Shown here one piece after another: positions 41,699 to 51,168 of a stretch of DNA of 64,000 nt (the stretch's first letter is position 1; the number at the start of each line of letters is the position of its first letter). Position numbers and translations under genes: made by a program. Below the pieces are notes generated by a model that was not told the origin of the DNA, made no database searches, and was given only the letters and a program-made list of their open reading frames with translations. Source of the stretch: Ramlibacter ginsenosidimutans (GTDB lineage Bacteria; Pseudomonadota; Gammaproteobacteria; Burkholderiales; Burkholderiaceae_C); the NCBI RefSeq assembly GCF_042678185.1, contig NZ_JBHUDQ010000004.1; one strand, written 5' to 3'.

Positions 41699-43432
41699 TC
41701 AGGCCAGTGGACCGGTGAAGCCGTAGATCTCCCGTGCCGCGGATTCGCTGATATAGCCACGCAGGACATCCCGGCGCACGCTCTCGCGATCGCGCAAGCG
41801 CGGCGAGCCGAAGCCGCCGCCGCCGCCGGAGTCGACGCGTACCCGGTCGCCGGGCTGCACGGCGCGGTCCGCCTTCAGCAGGAATTCCGGCTCCTTGCCG
41901 GCCTGCATCAGCAGGATGCCGCCGGCTGCGCCGGCCAGCCCGCCATCCACGCCCCAGGGCGGACAGCGTGTGCGATCCATGCTCACGTTCAACTTGCAGG
42001 CCTCCTTCACCGCGAAAAGCTTCGTGACGCCCAGACCGCCCCGGAACTGCCCGGCGCCCCCGGAATCCGTCCGCAGCGCCATCTCCTCGATCTGGATCGG
42101 GTACAGCGCTTCCTGGAGTTCCACCGGCACATTGAAAGTGTCCCCGTGCGCGTAGGTCTTGAAAGGCCCGCTGCCGTCCGCGCTACTGCTGGCGCCGAAG
42201 CCGCCCTGCGCCGTCTCCAGGTTCTTGAAAAGTTCGCCCTTGCTGTTGCGCCCGGCGAAGATATGGATCCCGAACGCGCCATGGTGACCGCCGGCAACGC
42301 GTGCCGGCAGCCCCTGGCCGATGGCGCGCAGCACGACATCGATCACCGTGGCCAGCGGCGCGCTGTAGCGGGCCATCGGCGCCGTCGCCGGTGCGCTGAG
42401 GAACTTGCCGGGAGGCAGCACCACCGACAAGGGGCGGAAGGTGCCTTCATTCGGCGCCTCTTCGGCATCGAGCAGGTACGCCAGCGCGATGCGGGCGGCC
42501 GTGATGCCGCCGCCCAATGCCCCGGAATTGAAGGGCCCCTTGAGCACGCCCGCGACTTCGGAAAAATCGACTTCGATCCCGTCACCTGCCACCCGCACGG
42601 TTACCGGGATGGGCACCGGCTTGCCGACGTCGATGCCATCGTCGTCCAGCATGGCTTCGGCCTGGTAGACGCCATCCGGGATGGCGCGGATCGCCTCGCG
42701 CGCGGCCCGTTCCGACTGGGCCCAGATCTTCTCGATGGCGGCACCCACGGCACCGACACCGTATTGCCGCAGCATGCCGGCATAGAGATCTCGGCCGAGC
42801 AGGCAGCCCCCCAGCTGCGAGGCGACGTCGCCCAGCACCGTTTCGGGGAAGCGCGTGTTGTGCTCGATCATCCGGTAGACGTCGCCCACCGGCTGGCCCG
42901 CGCTCCACAGCTTGACGGTGCGGAACTGGATACCTTCCTGGAAGATGTCGACGGTGTTGTTGGCCACAGAGGAGCCGACTTCGCGGCCCCCCACGTCGGC
43001 CCAGTGGGCGGCAATCGCCAGGAAGGCTTTCGGGCGGCCGGAGTCGTCGTCGCTGAACACCGGCGTGTACATCACCACGTTGTTCAGGTGCTGGCCCAGC
43101 ACGCCGGAGTAATTGCAGATCACGACGTCGCCGTGCGCGAATCCGTCCAGGCCGTAGATCGAAAGGCCATCCTGCACCGCCGCTCCGAGCAGGTTGGCGA
43201 CGAACAGCGGGATGCCGCCCCGCCCCTGCGAGATCAGCCGCCCCTGATGGTCGATGAGGCCGACGGCGAAGTCCTTGTATTCATAGATCAGCGGACTGAA
43301 CGCCGTGCGGACGATATTGGCCTCGATCTGTTCCGGGATCGCGCTCAGCTTGTGGCGGATCACTTCCACGGTGATCGGGTCCAGGGCGGGTTGGGTGACT
43401 TGATCGATGCTCATTCGGTTCTCGGTCCTCAT
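41699..43432 (-). CDS. hyuB: Hydantoinase/oxoprolinase B subunit
   Basis: This 577-residue HyuB-family protein shows LDPITVEVIRHKLSAIPEQI, TAFSPLIYEYKDFAVGL, GHGDVVICN-type glycine-rich segments, and the C-terminal GQFRGGLGV and SGGGGGFGSP motifs. It works with HyuA to hydrolyse cyclic amides (hydantoins, 5-oxoproline) or to carboxylate ketones with ATP. The ATG at 43432 overlaps the HyuA stop (ATGA) and is preferred; ATG 43414 is an alternative. It is 36 bp upstream of the Bug gene. The actual ring substrate is unknown. Confidence 0.93.
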   Translation of the reverse strand: MRTENRMSIDQVTQPALDPITVEVIRHKLSAIPEQIEANIVRTAFSPLIYEYKDFAVGLIDHQGRLISQGRGGIPLFVANLLGAAVQDGLSIYGLDGFAHGDVVICNYSGVLGQHLNNVVMYTPVFSDDDSGRPKAFLAIAAHWADVGGREVGSSVANNTVDIFQEGIQFRTVKLWSAGQPVGDVYRMIEHNTRFPETVLGDVASQLGGCLLGRDLYAGMLRQYGVGAVGAAIEKIWAQSERAAREAIRAIPDGVYQAEAMLDDDGIDVGKPVPIPVTVRVAGDGIEVDFSEVAGVLKGPFNSGALGGGITAARIALAYLLDAEEAPNEGTFRPLSVVLPPGKFLSAPATAPMARYSAPLATVIDVVLRAIGQGLPARVAGGHHGAFGIHIFAGRNSKGELFKNLETAQGGFGASSSADGSGPFKTYAHGDTFNVPVELQEALYPIQIEEMALRTDSGGAGQFRGGLGVTKLFAVKEACKLNVSMDRTRCPPWGVDGGLAGAAGGILLMQAGKEPEFLLKADRAVQPGDRVRVDSGGGGGFGSPRLRDRESVRRDVLRGYISESAAREIYGFTGPLA

Positions 43433-45516
43433 GGGCGTTCCACCGCGCCGAGCGTGATGCGGATTTCGCCCAGCTGCCCGATCTCCACCACATCGCCTGC
43501 GTCGGCCAGGCAGGTCGAGCCGTAGTCCTCGATCACGACCGGGCCGGTCACGCGGAACCCTGGCGGCAGGTCCTCGCGCCGGAACACCGGGACCTGCCGC
43601 CACTCGTTGGGGCGCGTCAGGAAGATCTTGCGGGTGCCTGCGGGCTCCCCCACGCCGCCGCGTGCGGCATCATGGCTTCCCAGGCGATGCAGGTCCGGAT
43701 GCGCGGTTTCGCGCCGGGCGGTGACCGACAAGGAAACGAATTCCACCGGTGCCCCATGGCTGGCGTGCCCGTAGCGGCTCGTGTAGGACTGCTCGAAGCG
43801 CTGGCGCACCGCGGCCGCGTCGTCGCCCGACTGCAGGCGCGTGCGCAGGCTGTGGATCTGGCCGCGATAGCGAAGCTCGGCATGCGTCCCCATCGTGACT
43901 GCGGCGCCGCTTGCCGCCTCGGCCAGCCGCTGCTTCAAGTCCCGGCCCAGGCTTTGGGCCAGGTCGCGCGCTTCCTGCACGGACGCGTCGGTCAAGGGCC
44001 GCAGGAAGGTCCGCCCGGCGTCGTTCTCGAGGTCCGCGAACAGCATTCCCAATGCCGAAAAGATGCCGGCGCGCGGCGGCACGACGACCTGCGGGATGCC
44101 GAGCTCTCGCGCCAGCTCCACGCTGTGCAGCGGCCCGCCACCGCCGTAGGCGAACAGCACGAAGTCGCGCGGATCCTCGCCGCGTTCTATCGTGATCTTG
44201 CGGATCGCCCCGGACATCGTGATGGACGCCAGTGAGAGCACGCCCAGCGCGATGCGCGGCACATCCTCGGCGCCGGCATATCCCAGCGGCGCCCCGAGTT
44301 GCGACCACATCGCGTCACGCGCCGCGGCCACGTCCAGGTGCACGCCCTCGCCCATCGACTGCTCGGGGTCGAGGCGGCCCAGCACGATGTTGGCGTCGGT
44401 CACCGTCGGCTGGGTGCCGCCGTTGCCGAACGCGACCGGCCCGGGCACCGATCCGGCACTCTGGGGGCCGACGTGCAAGCGCGCATGCTCGTCGACGCGC
44501 GCGATGGATCCGCCACCGGCTCCCACTTCCACGATGTCGATGATGCTGCTGCGGATGGGGAAGCCGTGCTCATAGCCGCCGATCCAGTACGACGACTTCA
44601 CATCGAACTCGCCGTCCTTCACCAAGGCGCATTTGGCCGTGGTGCCGCCGATGTCGAATGCCACCAGCTTCGGGATGCCGAGCGCGCGGGCGAAGGCCGC
44701 CGCGCCGACCACGCCGCCCACGGGCCCCGATTCGACGAGGCGCACGGGCTCTGCCGCGGCCTGCTGGAGCGTGATCACGCCCGAGCCCGAGCCCATGAAG
44801 AAACGCTCACCCTGGAATCCACGCTGTCCGAGATCCGCGGCCAGTCGTCCGATGTAGCGGCTGACCTCCGGCCCGACGAACGCGTTGGCACAGGCCGTCG
44901 CGGTTCGCTCGTACTCGTACCACTCGCGCGAGAGCTCCGTGGCGCAGGAGATGAAGACATCAGGCAGCTCCCGTGCCAACGCCGCGGCAACCATGCTCTC
45001 GTGCTCGGGGTTCGCATAGGCATTCAGGAAGGAGATGGCGACGGCCTCGACCTCACGCCGCCGCAACTCGCCCGCCAGCTCCCGGATGTCCGCCTCGGTC
45101 GGAACCGCCTGCGCCGAGCCGCTGCTCGCCATCCGCTCCGAAAGCTCCAGGCGCAACTCGCGCGGGATCAGCGGATCGTGGCGGCGGTAGTTCATGCGGA
45201 ATGGCAGCGCCCGGTTGCCACGGCCGATCTCCAGCACGTCGCGAAAGCCGCGCGTCGTCACCAGAGCCGCCTTGGCGCCCTTGCGTTCGAGCAGCGCGTT
45301 GATGACCAGCGTGGTGCCGTGCTTGAACGATGCGGCCTGATCCAGCTTCACGCCCAGTGCGGCCAGGCAATCGTCGATCGCCCGGATGAAGTCGCCGTAC
45401 GTGGTCAGGCACTTGGCGGCCTGCAGCTCGCCGCTGTGGACATCGAAAACAGCGAGGTCGGTGAAGGTGCCGCCGATGTCGACTGCCACCAGCAGCGGCG
45501 TGTCCGGCACGCTCAT
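43429..45516 (-). CDS. hyuA: Hydantoinase/oxoprolinase A subunit (ATP-dependent)
   Basis: This 695-residue ASKHA-fold ATPase subunit begins VAVDIGGTFTDLAVFD (residues 10-25), the phosphate-1 motif of the family. Other motifs are HGTTLVINALLERKGAK, GSGSGVITLQQA and LVAFDIGGTTAKCALV, and the C-terminal domain ends VIEDYGSTCLADAG. It is the first gene of the operon HyuA-HyuB-Bug-FAH and is divergent from a LysR gene (45626) across 109 bp. Acetone/acetophenone carboxylase subunits are close relatives, so ring opening or carboxylation are both possible. Confidence 0.93.
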   Translation of the reverse strand: MSVPDTPLLVAVDIGGTFTDLAVFDVHSGELQAAKCLTTYGDFIRAIDDCLAALGVKLDQAASFKHGTTLVINALLERKGAKAALVTTRGFRDVLEIGRGNRALPFRMNYRRHDPLIPRELRLELSERMASSGSAQAVPTEADIRELAGELRRREVEAVAISFLNAYANPEHESMVAAALARELPDVFISCATELSREWYEYERTATACANAFVGPEVSRYIGRLAADLGQRGFQGERFFMGSGSGVITLQQAAAEPVRLVESGPVGGVVGAAAFARALGIPKLVAFDIGGTTAKCALVKDGEFDVKSSYWIGGYEHGFPIRSSIIDIVEVGAGGGSIARVDEHARLHVGPQSAGSVPGPVAFGNGGTQPTVTDANIVLGRLDPEQSMGEGVHLDVAAARDAMWSQLGAPLGYAGAEDVPRIALGVLSLASITMSGAIRKITIERGEDPRDFVLFAYGGGGPLHSVELARELGIPQVVVPPRAGIFSALGMLFADLENDAGRTFLRPLTDASVQEARDLAQSLGRDLKQRLAEAASGAAVTMGTHAELRYRGQIHSLRTRLQSGDDAAAVRQRFEQSYTSRYGHASHGAPVEFVSLSVTARRETAHPDLHRLGSHDAARGGVGEPAGTRKIFLTRPNEWRQVPVFRREDLPPGFRVTGPVVIEDYGSTCLADAGDVVEIGQLGEIRITLGAVERP

Positions 45517-45625
45517 TCGAACTTCCAGAATTGCATGCGAGGGAGAGTATCGGGCGCCGTATGATCGCGCAAATGCCGATTAATGATGCCTTTGATATCG
45601 CCTGGGCATCACCACCCTCGCCCCT

Positions 45626-46531
45626 GTGGACCTGAACCTCACCCGCCTGCGTTACTTCGCAACCGTCGCCCGCCTGGGGAATTTCCGGCGCGCCGCCGAG
45701 ATCCTCCACGTCGCGCAACCGGCACTGAGCCGGCACGTGCAGCTGCTGGAGGAGGACATGGGTGTGGAGCTGTTCGCTCGCACGGCGCGCGGCGTCACGC
45801 TGACCGAGGCCGGCAAGGTGCTGATGGAAGGATCGGAAAACCTCGTGCGGCAGTCGACCGTACTCAGGGACGAGGTCCGGGCCCGAACTTCGGTGCCCCG
45901 CGGCACCGTTCGCATCGGCGCGCTCCCTTCGATTGCGCAGAAGCTGGTCCCCGGCGCGATCGCCCAAGTGCGCGCGCGTTACCCTGAAATCCGCTTCACC
46001 CTGACGCACGGCTACACCGAAGACTTGCGCGAGAGCCTGCTTGCCGACAAGCTTGACATCACGCTGCTGACCGAATTCACGCGTCATCAAGATCTGCTGG
46101 CGCAGACGTTGTATCGTGAGGACGTATGGCTCGTAAGCGTGCCCGCACGCCGGCGCCGGCGATTGCTGAAGCCCTCGGACCTGGCGGGCGTGCCGCTGAT
46201 GGTTCCGCAATTCCTGCGAATGGAGCTCGAGCGTCAGTTGCCCGCAGCCGACCTGAACATCGTGGTCGAACTGGAAGCCTCCGTCCCCATGGTCGAATTG
46301 GTCGCGACGGGCGTGGTTTCGTATTTCGGACCGCCGCTCGCGATGTGGGACGAAATCAGCGCCGGCCGTCTGGCCGGCGTGCCGGTGCAAGGCTTCTCTT
46401 TGACACGGGCACTCGCCCGCCACAAGAACCGGCCACCGACGACTGCCACCCTGATCTTGGCGGAGACGCTCGTGCACTTCGCGACCCGGGGTGGCTTCAG
46501 CAACGGCCTGCCGTTCGTGCACCCCGCTTGA
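45626..46531 (+). CDS. LysR-family regulator, divergent from hyuAB operon
   Basis: This 301-residue LysR protein has an N-terminal helix-turn-helix LRYFATVARLGNFRRAAEIL HVAQPALSRHV and an effector domain with VRIGALPSIAQKLVPGAI. The GTG start at 45626 gives MDLNLTRLRYF, the usual LysR beginning; no in-frame ATG is nearby. It probably activates the HyuA-HyuB-Bug-FAH operon. The 109-bp divergent region contains no copy of the 41-bp element found at 28741 and 35542, so it should recognise a different site. Confidence 0.92.
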   Translation: MDLNLTRLRYFATVARLGNFRRAAEILHVAQPALSRHVQLLEEDMGVELFARTARGVTLTEAGKVLMEGSENLVRQSTVLRDEVRARTSVPRGTVRIGALPSIAQKLVPGAIAQVRARYPEIRFTLTHGYTEDLRESLLADKLDITLLTEFTRHQDLLAQTLYREDVWLVSVPARRRRRLLKPSDLAGVPLMVPQFLRMELERQLPAADLNIVVELEASVPMVELVATGVVSYFGPPLAMWDEISAGRLAGVPVQGFSLTRALARHKNRPPTTATLILAETLVHFATRGGFSNGLPFVHPA

Positions 46532-46623
46532 GGTCAGCCCCGCGGAGTCCCGGAAGCGTGGCCATTTGGAACGTCGAAAATTCTTCTGCCTTTCGCGGCT
46601 TCCTCATGCCGGGGAGCACGTCT

Positions 46624-47580
46624 TCACGGAGAAGAATCAGCAGGTGGTCCCTTCCTCCCTTCAGTCGCGGCCACCTTTTCGGCGGTGTTGTCCTGAAGAT
46701 GGCGTACGAGGGCGTCCACCACGACGCGCGTGCGATTCAGGACCTGGCGGTGAGGAAATGCGACCCACGCAGCAAGTGCGCTGCCATCCGACAGCACGCA
46801 CTTGTAGCTCGGAAGGACGTGAACCAACTTCCCCGACTGGATGTCGGCAGCTGCCGTTCGCCGCGTAAGGCGCGCTATGCCGACGCCTGCAAGCGCTAGC
46901 GTCTGAGCAAAGAGCGTCCCCTCGGTGCGAACGTGCCAATTTACTTCGACGGAATCCGATTTTCCGCGGCGCAAGAAGTACCACGCAGATTGGTCATACA
47001 CCCCATGTGATACGAGTCGATGATGCTCGAGGTCTCGCGGCGTCATTGGTTCGCCGCATTCGGATAGATAGTCTGGAGAAGCGCAAAGAAGCATTTCGAC
47101 ATCCAGCAGCTTCCGCATGATCAGGCGACTGGACGGTCTCTCTCCCACATACACGGCAACGTCAAAGTCTCCTTGCGGCAAGTTGACGGGGCGGTCGGTC
47201 GTGATGATCGACAGCTTCAGATGAGGGTAGATACCGGCCAGTTCGCGGGCCATCTGACCGACGTATCTGACTGCCAACAGCTCAGGGCACGCGAGGCGAA
47301 CGATGCCCCTTGGTTCATCCTTCAACGCCCCGACAGCATCCTGGACGCCGTTGAAACCCTCCAACGCGGTACGCGCCCAGCTGACGTATTGCTGCCCGGC
47401 TTCCGTGATGCCGATCTTGCGGGTCGTACGTGCGAAAAGCCTGACCTTGAGATCTGCTTCGAGCGCGGCGAGTCGACGCGTTGCCTGCGAGGGATCCCAT
47501 CCGAGTTGCTGCGCCGCGGCCCGAATGCTTCCGAGTTCCGCCACACCGACAAGAAGCCTGAGATCGCCAAGATTAATCAT
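46624..47580 (-). CDS. LysR-family regulator, divergent from the DapA-Rieske cluster
   Basis: This 318-residue LysR protein of the GcvA/DmlR-like branch has MINLGDLRLLVGVAELGSIR, AAQQLGWDPSQATRRLAALE as DNA-binding region and an effector domain (GIVRLACPELLAVRYVGQMA, DVAVYVGERPSSRLI). It is divergent from the DapA-family gene at 47693 over 112 bp, the classical arrangement for control of the neighbouring operon. It is convergent with the LysR gene at 45626. The sequence here is less GC-rich than that of the other clusters. Confidence 0.92.
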   Translation of the reverse strand: MINLGDLRLLVGVAELGSIRAAAQQLGWDPSQATRRLAALEADLKVRLFARTTRKIGITEAGQQYVSWARTALEGFNGVQDAVGALKDEPRGIVRLACPELLAVRYVGQMARELAGIYPHLKLSIITTDRPVNLPQGDFDVAVYVGERPSSRLIMRKLLDVEMLLCASPDYLSECGEPMTPRDLEHHRLVSHGVYDQSAWYFLRRGKSDSVEVNWHVRTEGTLFAQTLALAGVGIARLTRRTAAADIQSGKLVHVLPSYKCVLSDGSALAAWVAFPHRQVLNRTRVVVDALVRHLQDNTAEKVAATEGRKGPPADSSP

Positions 47581-47692
47581 TTGGGATTATGGATCATCGT
47601 GCACTACTGAAATGCGCCACTGAGGACTATGATGCCTGTAATAAACGGCCTATTCTTTGCTCCTTTCGCAATTCGAGAGGAGTGTGTTCGGC

Positions 47693-48628
47693 ATGAAGGA
47701 CACGTATCAGCCCCGTGGGGTCATCCCGGCATGTCTGCTGCCGTTCAAGCAGGATCTTTCCATCGACAAGGACGCATTCCAGCGGCATCTCCACGATGTT
47801 GCGGCCACCAGAGGCTTGTCGGCGTTGACCGTGAACGCGCATTCGACCGAGGTTGGATGCTGCTCGTTCGACGAGATGGCTCAGGTCCTGACATTGGCCG
47901 TGGACGCGGTCGGTGACAAGTTGCCAGTCGTCGGCGGGGTCTTCGCAGAGAGTTCTGCGGACGCTGCTCGCATCGCTCGCATGTCCGAGCGTGAGGGCGC
48001 CAGCGCACTCCTCGTGTTCCCTCCCAGCAACTTCTCCATCGGCGCTTCGGTTCGGCCGCAGATCATCAAGGACCATCTGCGCCGAATTGCAGATGCGACG
48101 TCTTTGCCGCTTATCTACTTTCAATTCCCGCTCAATAGCGGCTTTGGCGTGCGGCTGGAGACACTCCAGGAGTTGGTAGACGCAGTGCCGACCATCCGTG
48201 CCATCAAGGACTATTGCAATGATCCGGTCCTGCTGGAGAAGACCGTCCGAACCCTGCAGACGGGGCCGAACCCTGTTCAGATCCTCACCACGCACACGGC
48301 CTGGCTTCTTGCGTCGCTTGTCATCGGGTGCGGGGGAGTCTTGTCCGGCTCCGGGAGCACGGTGGCGTCGCTGCAAGTCGAACTGTTTGAAGCAGTTCAG
48401 GCAGGCAATCTTGTTCAAGCAAAAGCGGTCGCAGATCGCCTGTATCCGCTCAACTCGGTGTTCTATGCTGACCCGTTCCTGGACATGCACAACCGGATGA
48501 AGCAAGCCCAGGTGATGTTGGGACGAATGACATCCGCGCATGTCCGCCCCCCACTTCTGGCGCCGGATGAAAGGGAGCAAATGCGTATTCGAAGCGCGCT
48601 GCGCGCCGCAGGACTTCTGGATAGTTGA
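47693..48628 (+). CDS. DapA/dihydrodipicolinate synthase-family lyase
   Basis: This 311-residue TIM-barrel lyase forms a Schiff base with pyruvate-like substrates. The tyrosine of PLIYFQFP and the lysine of RAIKDYCND fit the usual Tyr and Lys positions of the NAL/DapA superfamily, and NAHSTEVGCCSFDE replaces the usual GTTGE-like loop, so lysine biosynthesis is unlikely. The start at 47693 (MKDTYQPRGVIPA) has GAGAGGAG upstream. It is followed by a Bug gene, a Rieske oxygenase and an SDR, so it may be an aldolase or hydratase-aldolase in aromatic or heterocyclic side-chain breakdown. Confidence 0.87.
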   Translation: MKDTYQPRGVIPACLLPFKQDLSIDKDAFQRHLHDVAATRGLSALTVNAHSTEVGCCSFDEMAQVLTLAVDAVGDKLPVVGGVFAESSADAARIARMSEREGASALLVFPPSNFSIGASVRPQIIKDHLRRIADATSLPLIYFQFPLNSGFGVRLETLQELVDAVPTIRAIKDYCNDPVLLEKTVRTLQTGPNPVQILTTHTAWLLASLVIGCGGVLSGSGSTVASLQVELFEAVQAGNLVQAKAVADRLYPLNSVFYADPFLDMHNRMKQAQVMLGRMTSAHVRPPLLAPDEREQMRIRSALRAAGLLDS

Positions 48629-48658
48629 TTGACCACAACCAAAGATAGACAAGGCAAC

Positions 48659-49645
48659 ATGTTCGAGTTCAAAAACAAGTTGGGCGCACTGCTTGCGGCG
48701 ACACTCCTTGTCGTTGCTGCTGGTGTTTCATCATCAGCGAACGCACAGGCCGCCTTTCCGAACCGTCCGGTCACACTCATCAACGGCTACCCGCCGGGTG
48801 GTGGATCCGACATGACCGCTCGGTCGCTGGCCCACGAACTCAGCGAAATCTGGAAGCAACCGGTGATTGTCGATAACAAGCCGGGCGCGGGAACCACCGT
48901 CAGCGCGGCGCTCGTGGCGCGAGCGCAGCCGGATGGCTATACGCTTCTGATCAGCACTACTGCGCTCGCCGCCGCCCAGACGCTCTTCAAGAGCAGCGTA
49001 AGCTACGACTACCTGTCGGCATTTGCGCCAATTTCGCAGATTGCCAGATCGCCGTTTTATCTTGTCGTTCGGCCAGACTCCAAGTACAAGACTCTTGCAG
49101 ATTTGGTGAGCGACATGAAGGCGCGTCCAAACGCCTTGAACTACGGCTCACCCGGGCCTGGGAGCATTCCGCACCTGACAGCGGCCGCGCTGAACATGCA
49201 GACCGGATCCGCCGCCACGCATGTGCCGTTCCAAGGGACGGCTCCGTCCCTGACGGCGTTGCTGGGCGGACAGGTCGATTTCGTGTTCGCCGATGTTTCG
49301 AGCTTGACGTGGATCCGTGCAGGCAAACTTCGCCCGCTTGCGATGACCGGCAAAACGCGCTCGGAAGCCCTGCCCGACGTGCCTACCCTCAGCGAGACAC
49401 TTCCTGGGTCTGAATTCTACGTTTGGGCCGCCCTGGAAGCTCCGGCTGGGACCCCCAAGGCGATCGTCGATCAGATCGCAGCGGCTGTGCAACAGGCGGT
49501 CCGGTCCGCGGCACTGAAGAAGCGTTTCCGTGACTTCGAGCAGGAAGCGGTGAGCAGCAGCCCGGAAGAGTTGAAATCCATGAAGATTCAGGAAGTGGGT
49601 CGCTACGAGCGTCTTATCAAATCGAGCGGCGTCAAACTCGACTGA
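48659..49645 (+). CDS. Bug/TctC-type periplasmic receptor
   Basis: This 328-residue Bug receptor has a signal peptide (FEFKNKLGALLAATLLVVAA, cleaved near ANA) and the mature start AAFPNRPVTLINGYPPGGGSD. Typical motifs are NKPGAGTTVSAALVARAQPDG and DVPTLSE. The ATG at 48659 with AAGG upstream is preferred over a TTG at 48629. It probably binds the compound that the oxygenase at 49789 attacks. No TctAB permease genes are present. Confidence 0.92.
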   Translation: MFEFKNKLGALLAATLLVVAAGVSSSANAQAAFPNRPVTLINGYPPGGGSDMTARSLAHELSEIWKQPVIVDNKPGAGTTVSAALVARAQPDGYTLLISTTALAAAQTLFKSSVSYDYLSAFAPISQIARSPFYLVVRPDSKYKTLADLVSDMKARPNALNYGSPGPGSIPHLTAAALNMQTGSAATHVPFQGTAPSLTALLGGQVDFVFADVSSLTWIRAGKLRPLAMTGKTRSEALPDVPTLSETLPGSEFYVWAALEAPAGTPKAIVDQIAAAVQQAVRSAALKKRFRDFEQEAVSSSPEELKSMKIQEVGRYERLIKSSGVKLD

Positions 49646-49788
49646 TGCTCACGCATGGCCATTGGAGCGAGACCGCCAATCTGCGGATCTGAACTCCGGG
49701 CAATCAATTCTCGATGCACAAGCGGGCGTCACGGTCGATGTCGTGTCTTTCGTCCGCGTCGCAGCCGACAACTGGAGGGTGATTTTTG

Positions 49789-51147
49789 ATGATGGATCGA
49801 GTCCCGACGGCCGGATCGAAAGATGACGGCGTCGATGCAATGTGCAGAGTGATGGCAGACACGCCGATGGGCCAGGCACTCCGGCGCTTCTGGATGCCGG
49901 CGCTGCTTGCCTCGGAACTCGTGGCGGACGGCGAGCCGGTGAGATTGAGGCTGCTGGGCGAGAATCTGATCGCGTTCAGGGATACGACCGGCGCCGTGGG
50001 CATCGTTGACGCCTACTGTGCGCACAAACGTGCTCCTCTCTTCTTCGGTCGCAACGAGCACAGTGGCCTTCGGTGTGTGTACCACGGCTGGAAGTACGAC
50101 GTGAGCGGACGCTGCCTGGAGATTCCGAACGTCGACCAGCAGTCCCTCTCGGAGGCGATGCTCAATCGCGTGGGCTTGAAGGCGTACGAGACCGCTGAGG
50201 CGGGTGGAGTCGTCTGGGTCTACATGGGGCCGAAGTCCGAGAAACCCGATCTGCCGAATTTCGATTGGCTGGCCTTGCCCTCCAGCCATGTCCACGTGAG
50301 CCGCTGGATCCAGCGATCGAACTGGGTGCAATTTCTGGAGGGTGAGTTCGACTCGTCGCATGTCAGTTATCTGCACAAGTCTGCAGGTGTCGGCGAGAAT
50401 CTCACCCAGGCGATCTCCGTGTTCGGCGCCGACGGCGCCCCACACTTGTTCGTGCGTCCGACCGGCTATGGCTTTTATACCGGCGCGCGTCGCGACCTTG
50501 GTGACCGGCACTATTGGCGCATGACGCACTACATGCAGCCTGTGTGGAGCTCTACATCCTCAGGTGTCCCGGAAGACCGATACTTCAATGGGCGCGGCGC
50601 TTGTCCCATCGACGACTACAACACCAGCTGTTTCGTCTACCGCTATCGGCTGGACCGGCCGTTGGATGAGAGAGACTTCGAGGAACTCAATAACGGCAGC
50701 TGGTTTCCCCCGCGTCGTGAGAAGGCCGCACTAGCGCTGGAGGACGGCTACGTCATAGACACCTTCCTTCCAACTGCGAACCGTGGCAACGATTACCTCA
50801 TCAGTCGCGAACTGCAGCGGACGTCCAGTTTCACTGGCATCCACGGATTCAACACGCAGGATCGCGCCGTCCAGGAAGGGATGCCCTGGAAGCCGGGCGG
50901 GCGCATGGGGCTCGCGGACAGATCGGGAGAACACCTCGTGGCAGCGGACGCACCGACAGTTGCTTTCCGCCGCCAGCTCATGAAGATGGCAAAAGACATG
51001 TCTGACGGGCTCGCACCGCCTGCCGCCTCCAAGGCAGAACTCTTCTCGGTTCGCGGGTTCTGCGCATATTCAGGCAAGTCCGACTTCGACGAATTCGTGG
51101 CAGAGAACCCGACGCTCATGAGCAGGGCTCCGGTCGTGCCGCGATAG
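49789..51147 (+). CDS. Rieske non-heme iron oxygenase, alpha subunit (phthalate-dioxygenase-like)
   Basis: This 452-residue oxygenase has a Rieske [2Fe-2S] motif C77-x-H79...C96-x2-H99 (YCAHKRAPLFF ... RCVYHGWKYD) and a mononuclear iron site in EGEFDSSHVSYLH (D188, H191, H196). The long fold and LEGEFDSSH pattern match the phthalate 4,5-dioxygenase/vanillate demethylase group, which uses a separate reductase. No reductase gene is encoded in the window, so electrons must come from elsewhere. A GGAGG site precedes the ATG at 49789. It most likely hydroxylates or demethylates an aromatic acid. Confidence 0.92.
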   Translation: MMDRVPTAGSKDDGVDAMCRVMADTPMGQALRRFWMPALLASELVADGEPVRLRLLGENLIAFRDTTGAVGIVDAYCAHKRAPLFFGRNEHSGLRCVYHGWKYDVSGRCLEIPNVDQQSLSEAMLNRVGLKAYETAEAGGVVWVYMGPKSEKPDLPNFDWLALPSSHVHVSRWIQRSNWVQFLEGEFDSSHVSYLHKSAGVGENLTQAISVFGADGAPHLFVRPTGYGFYTGARRDLGDRHYWRMTHYMQPVWSSTSSGVPEDRYFNGRGACPIDDYNTSCFVYRYRLDRPLDERDFEELNNGSWFPPRREKAALALEDGYVIDTFLPTANRGNDYLISRELQRTSSFTGIHGFNTQDRAVQEGMPWKPGGRMGLADRSGEHLVAADAPTVAFRRQLMKMAKDMSDGLAPPAASKAELFSVRGFCAYSGKSDFDEFVAENPTLMSRAPVVPR

Positions 51148-51168
51148 CACCAACTTGGAGACGATTCA

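Noticed and set aside
40295..43525. Plus-strand open frame of over 1000 codons opposite FAH, Bug and hyuB
   Set aside because: It spans three clear minus-strand genes with recognised domains; its composition is that of a shadow frame.
45528..45537. GAATTGCATG before hyuA as a third copy of the 41-bp LysR element
   Set aside because: Only the first block matches; ATTGATGC and CGTGGATCA at the required spacing are absent, so a chance match is likely.
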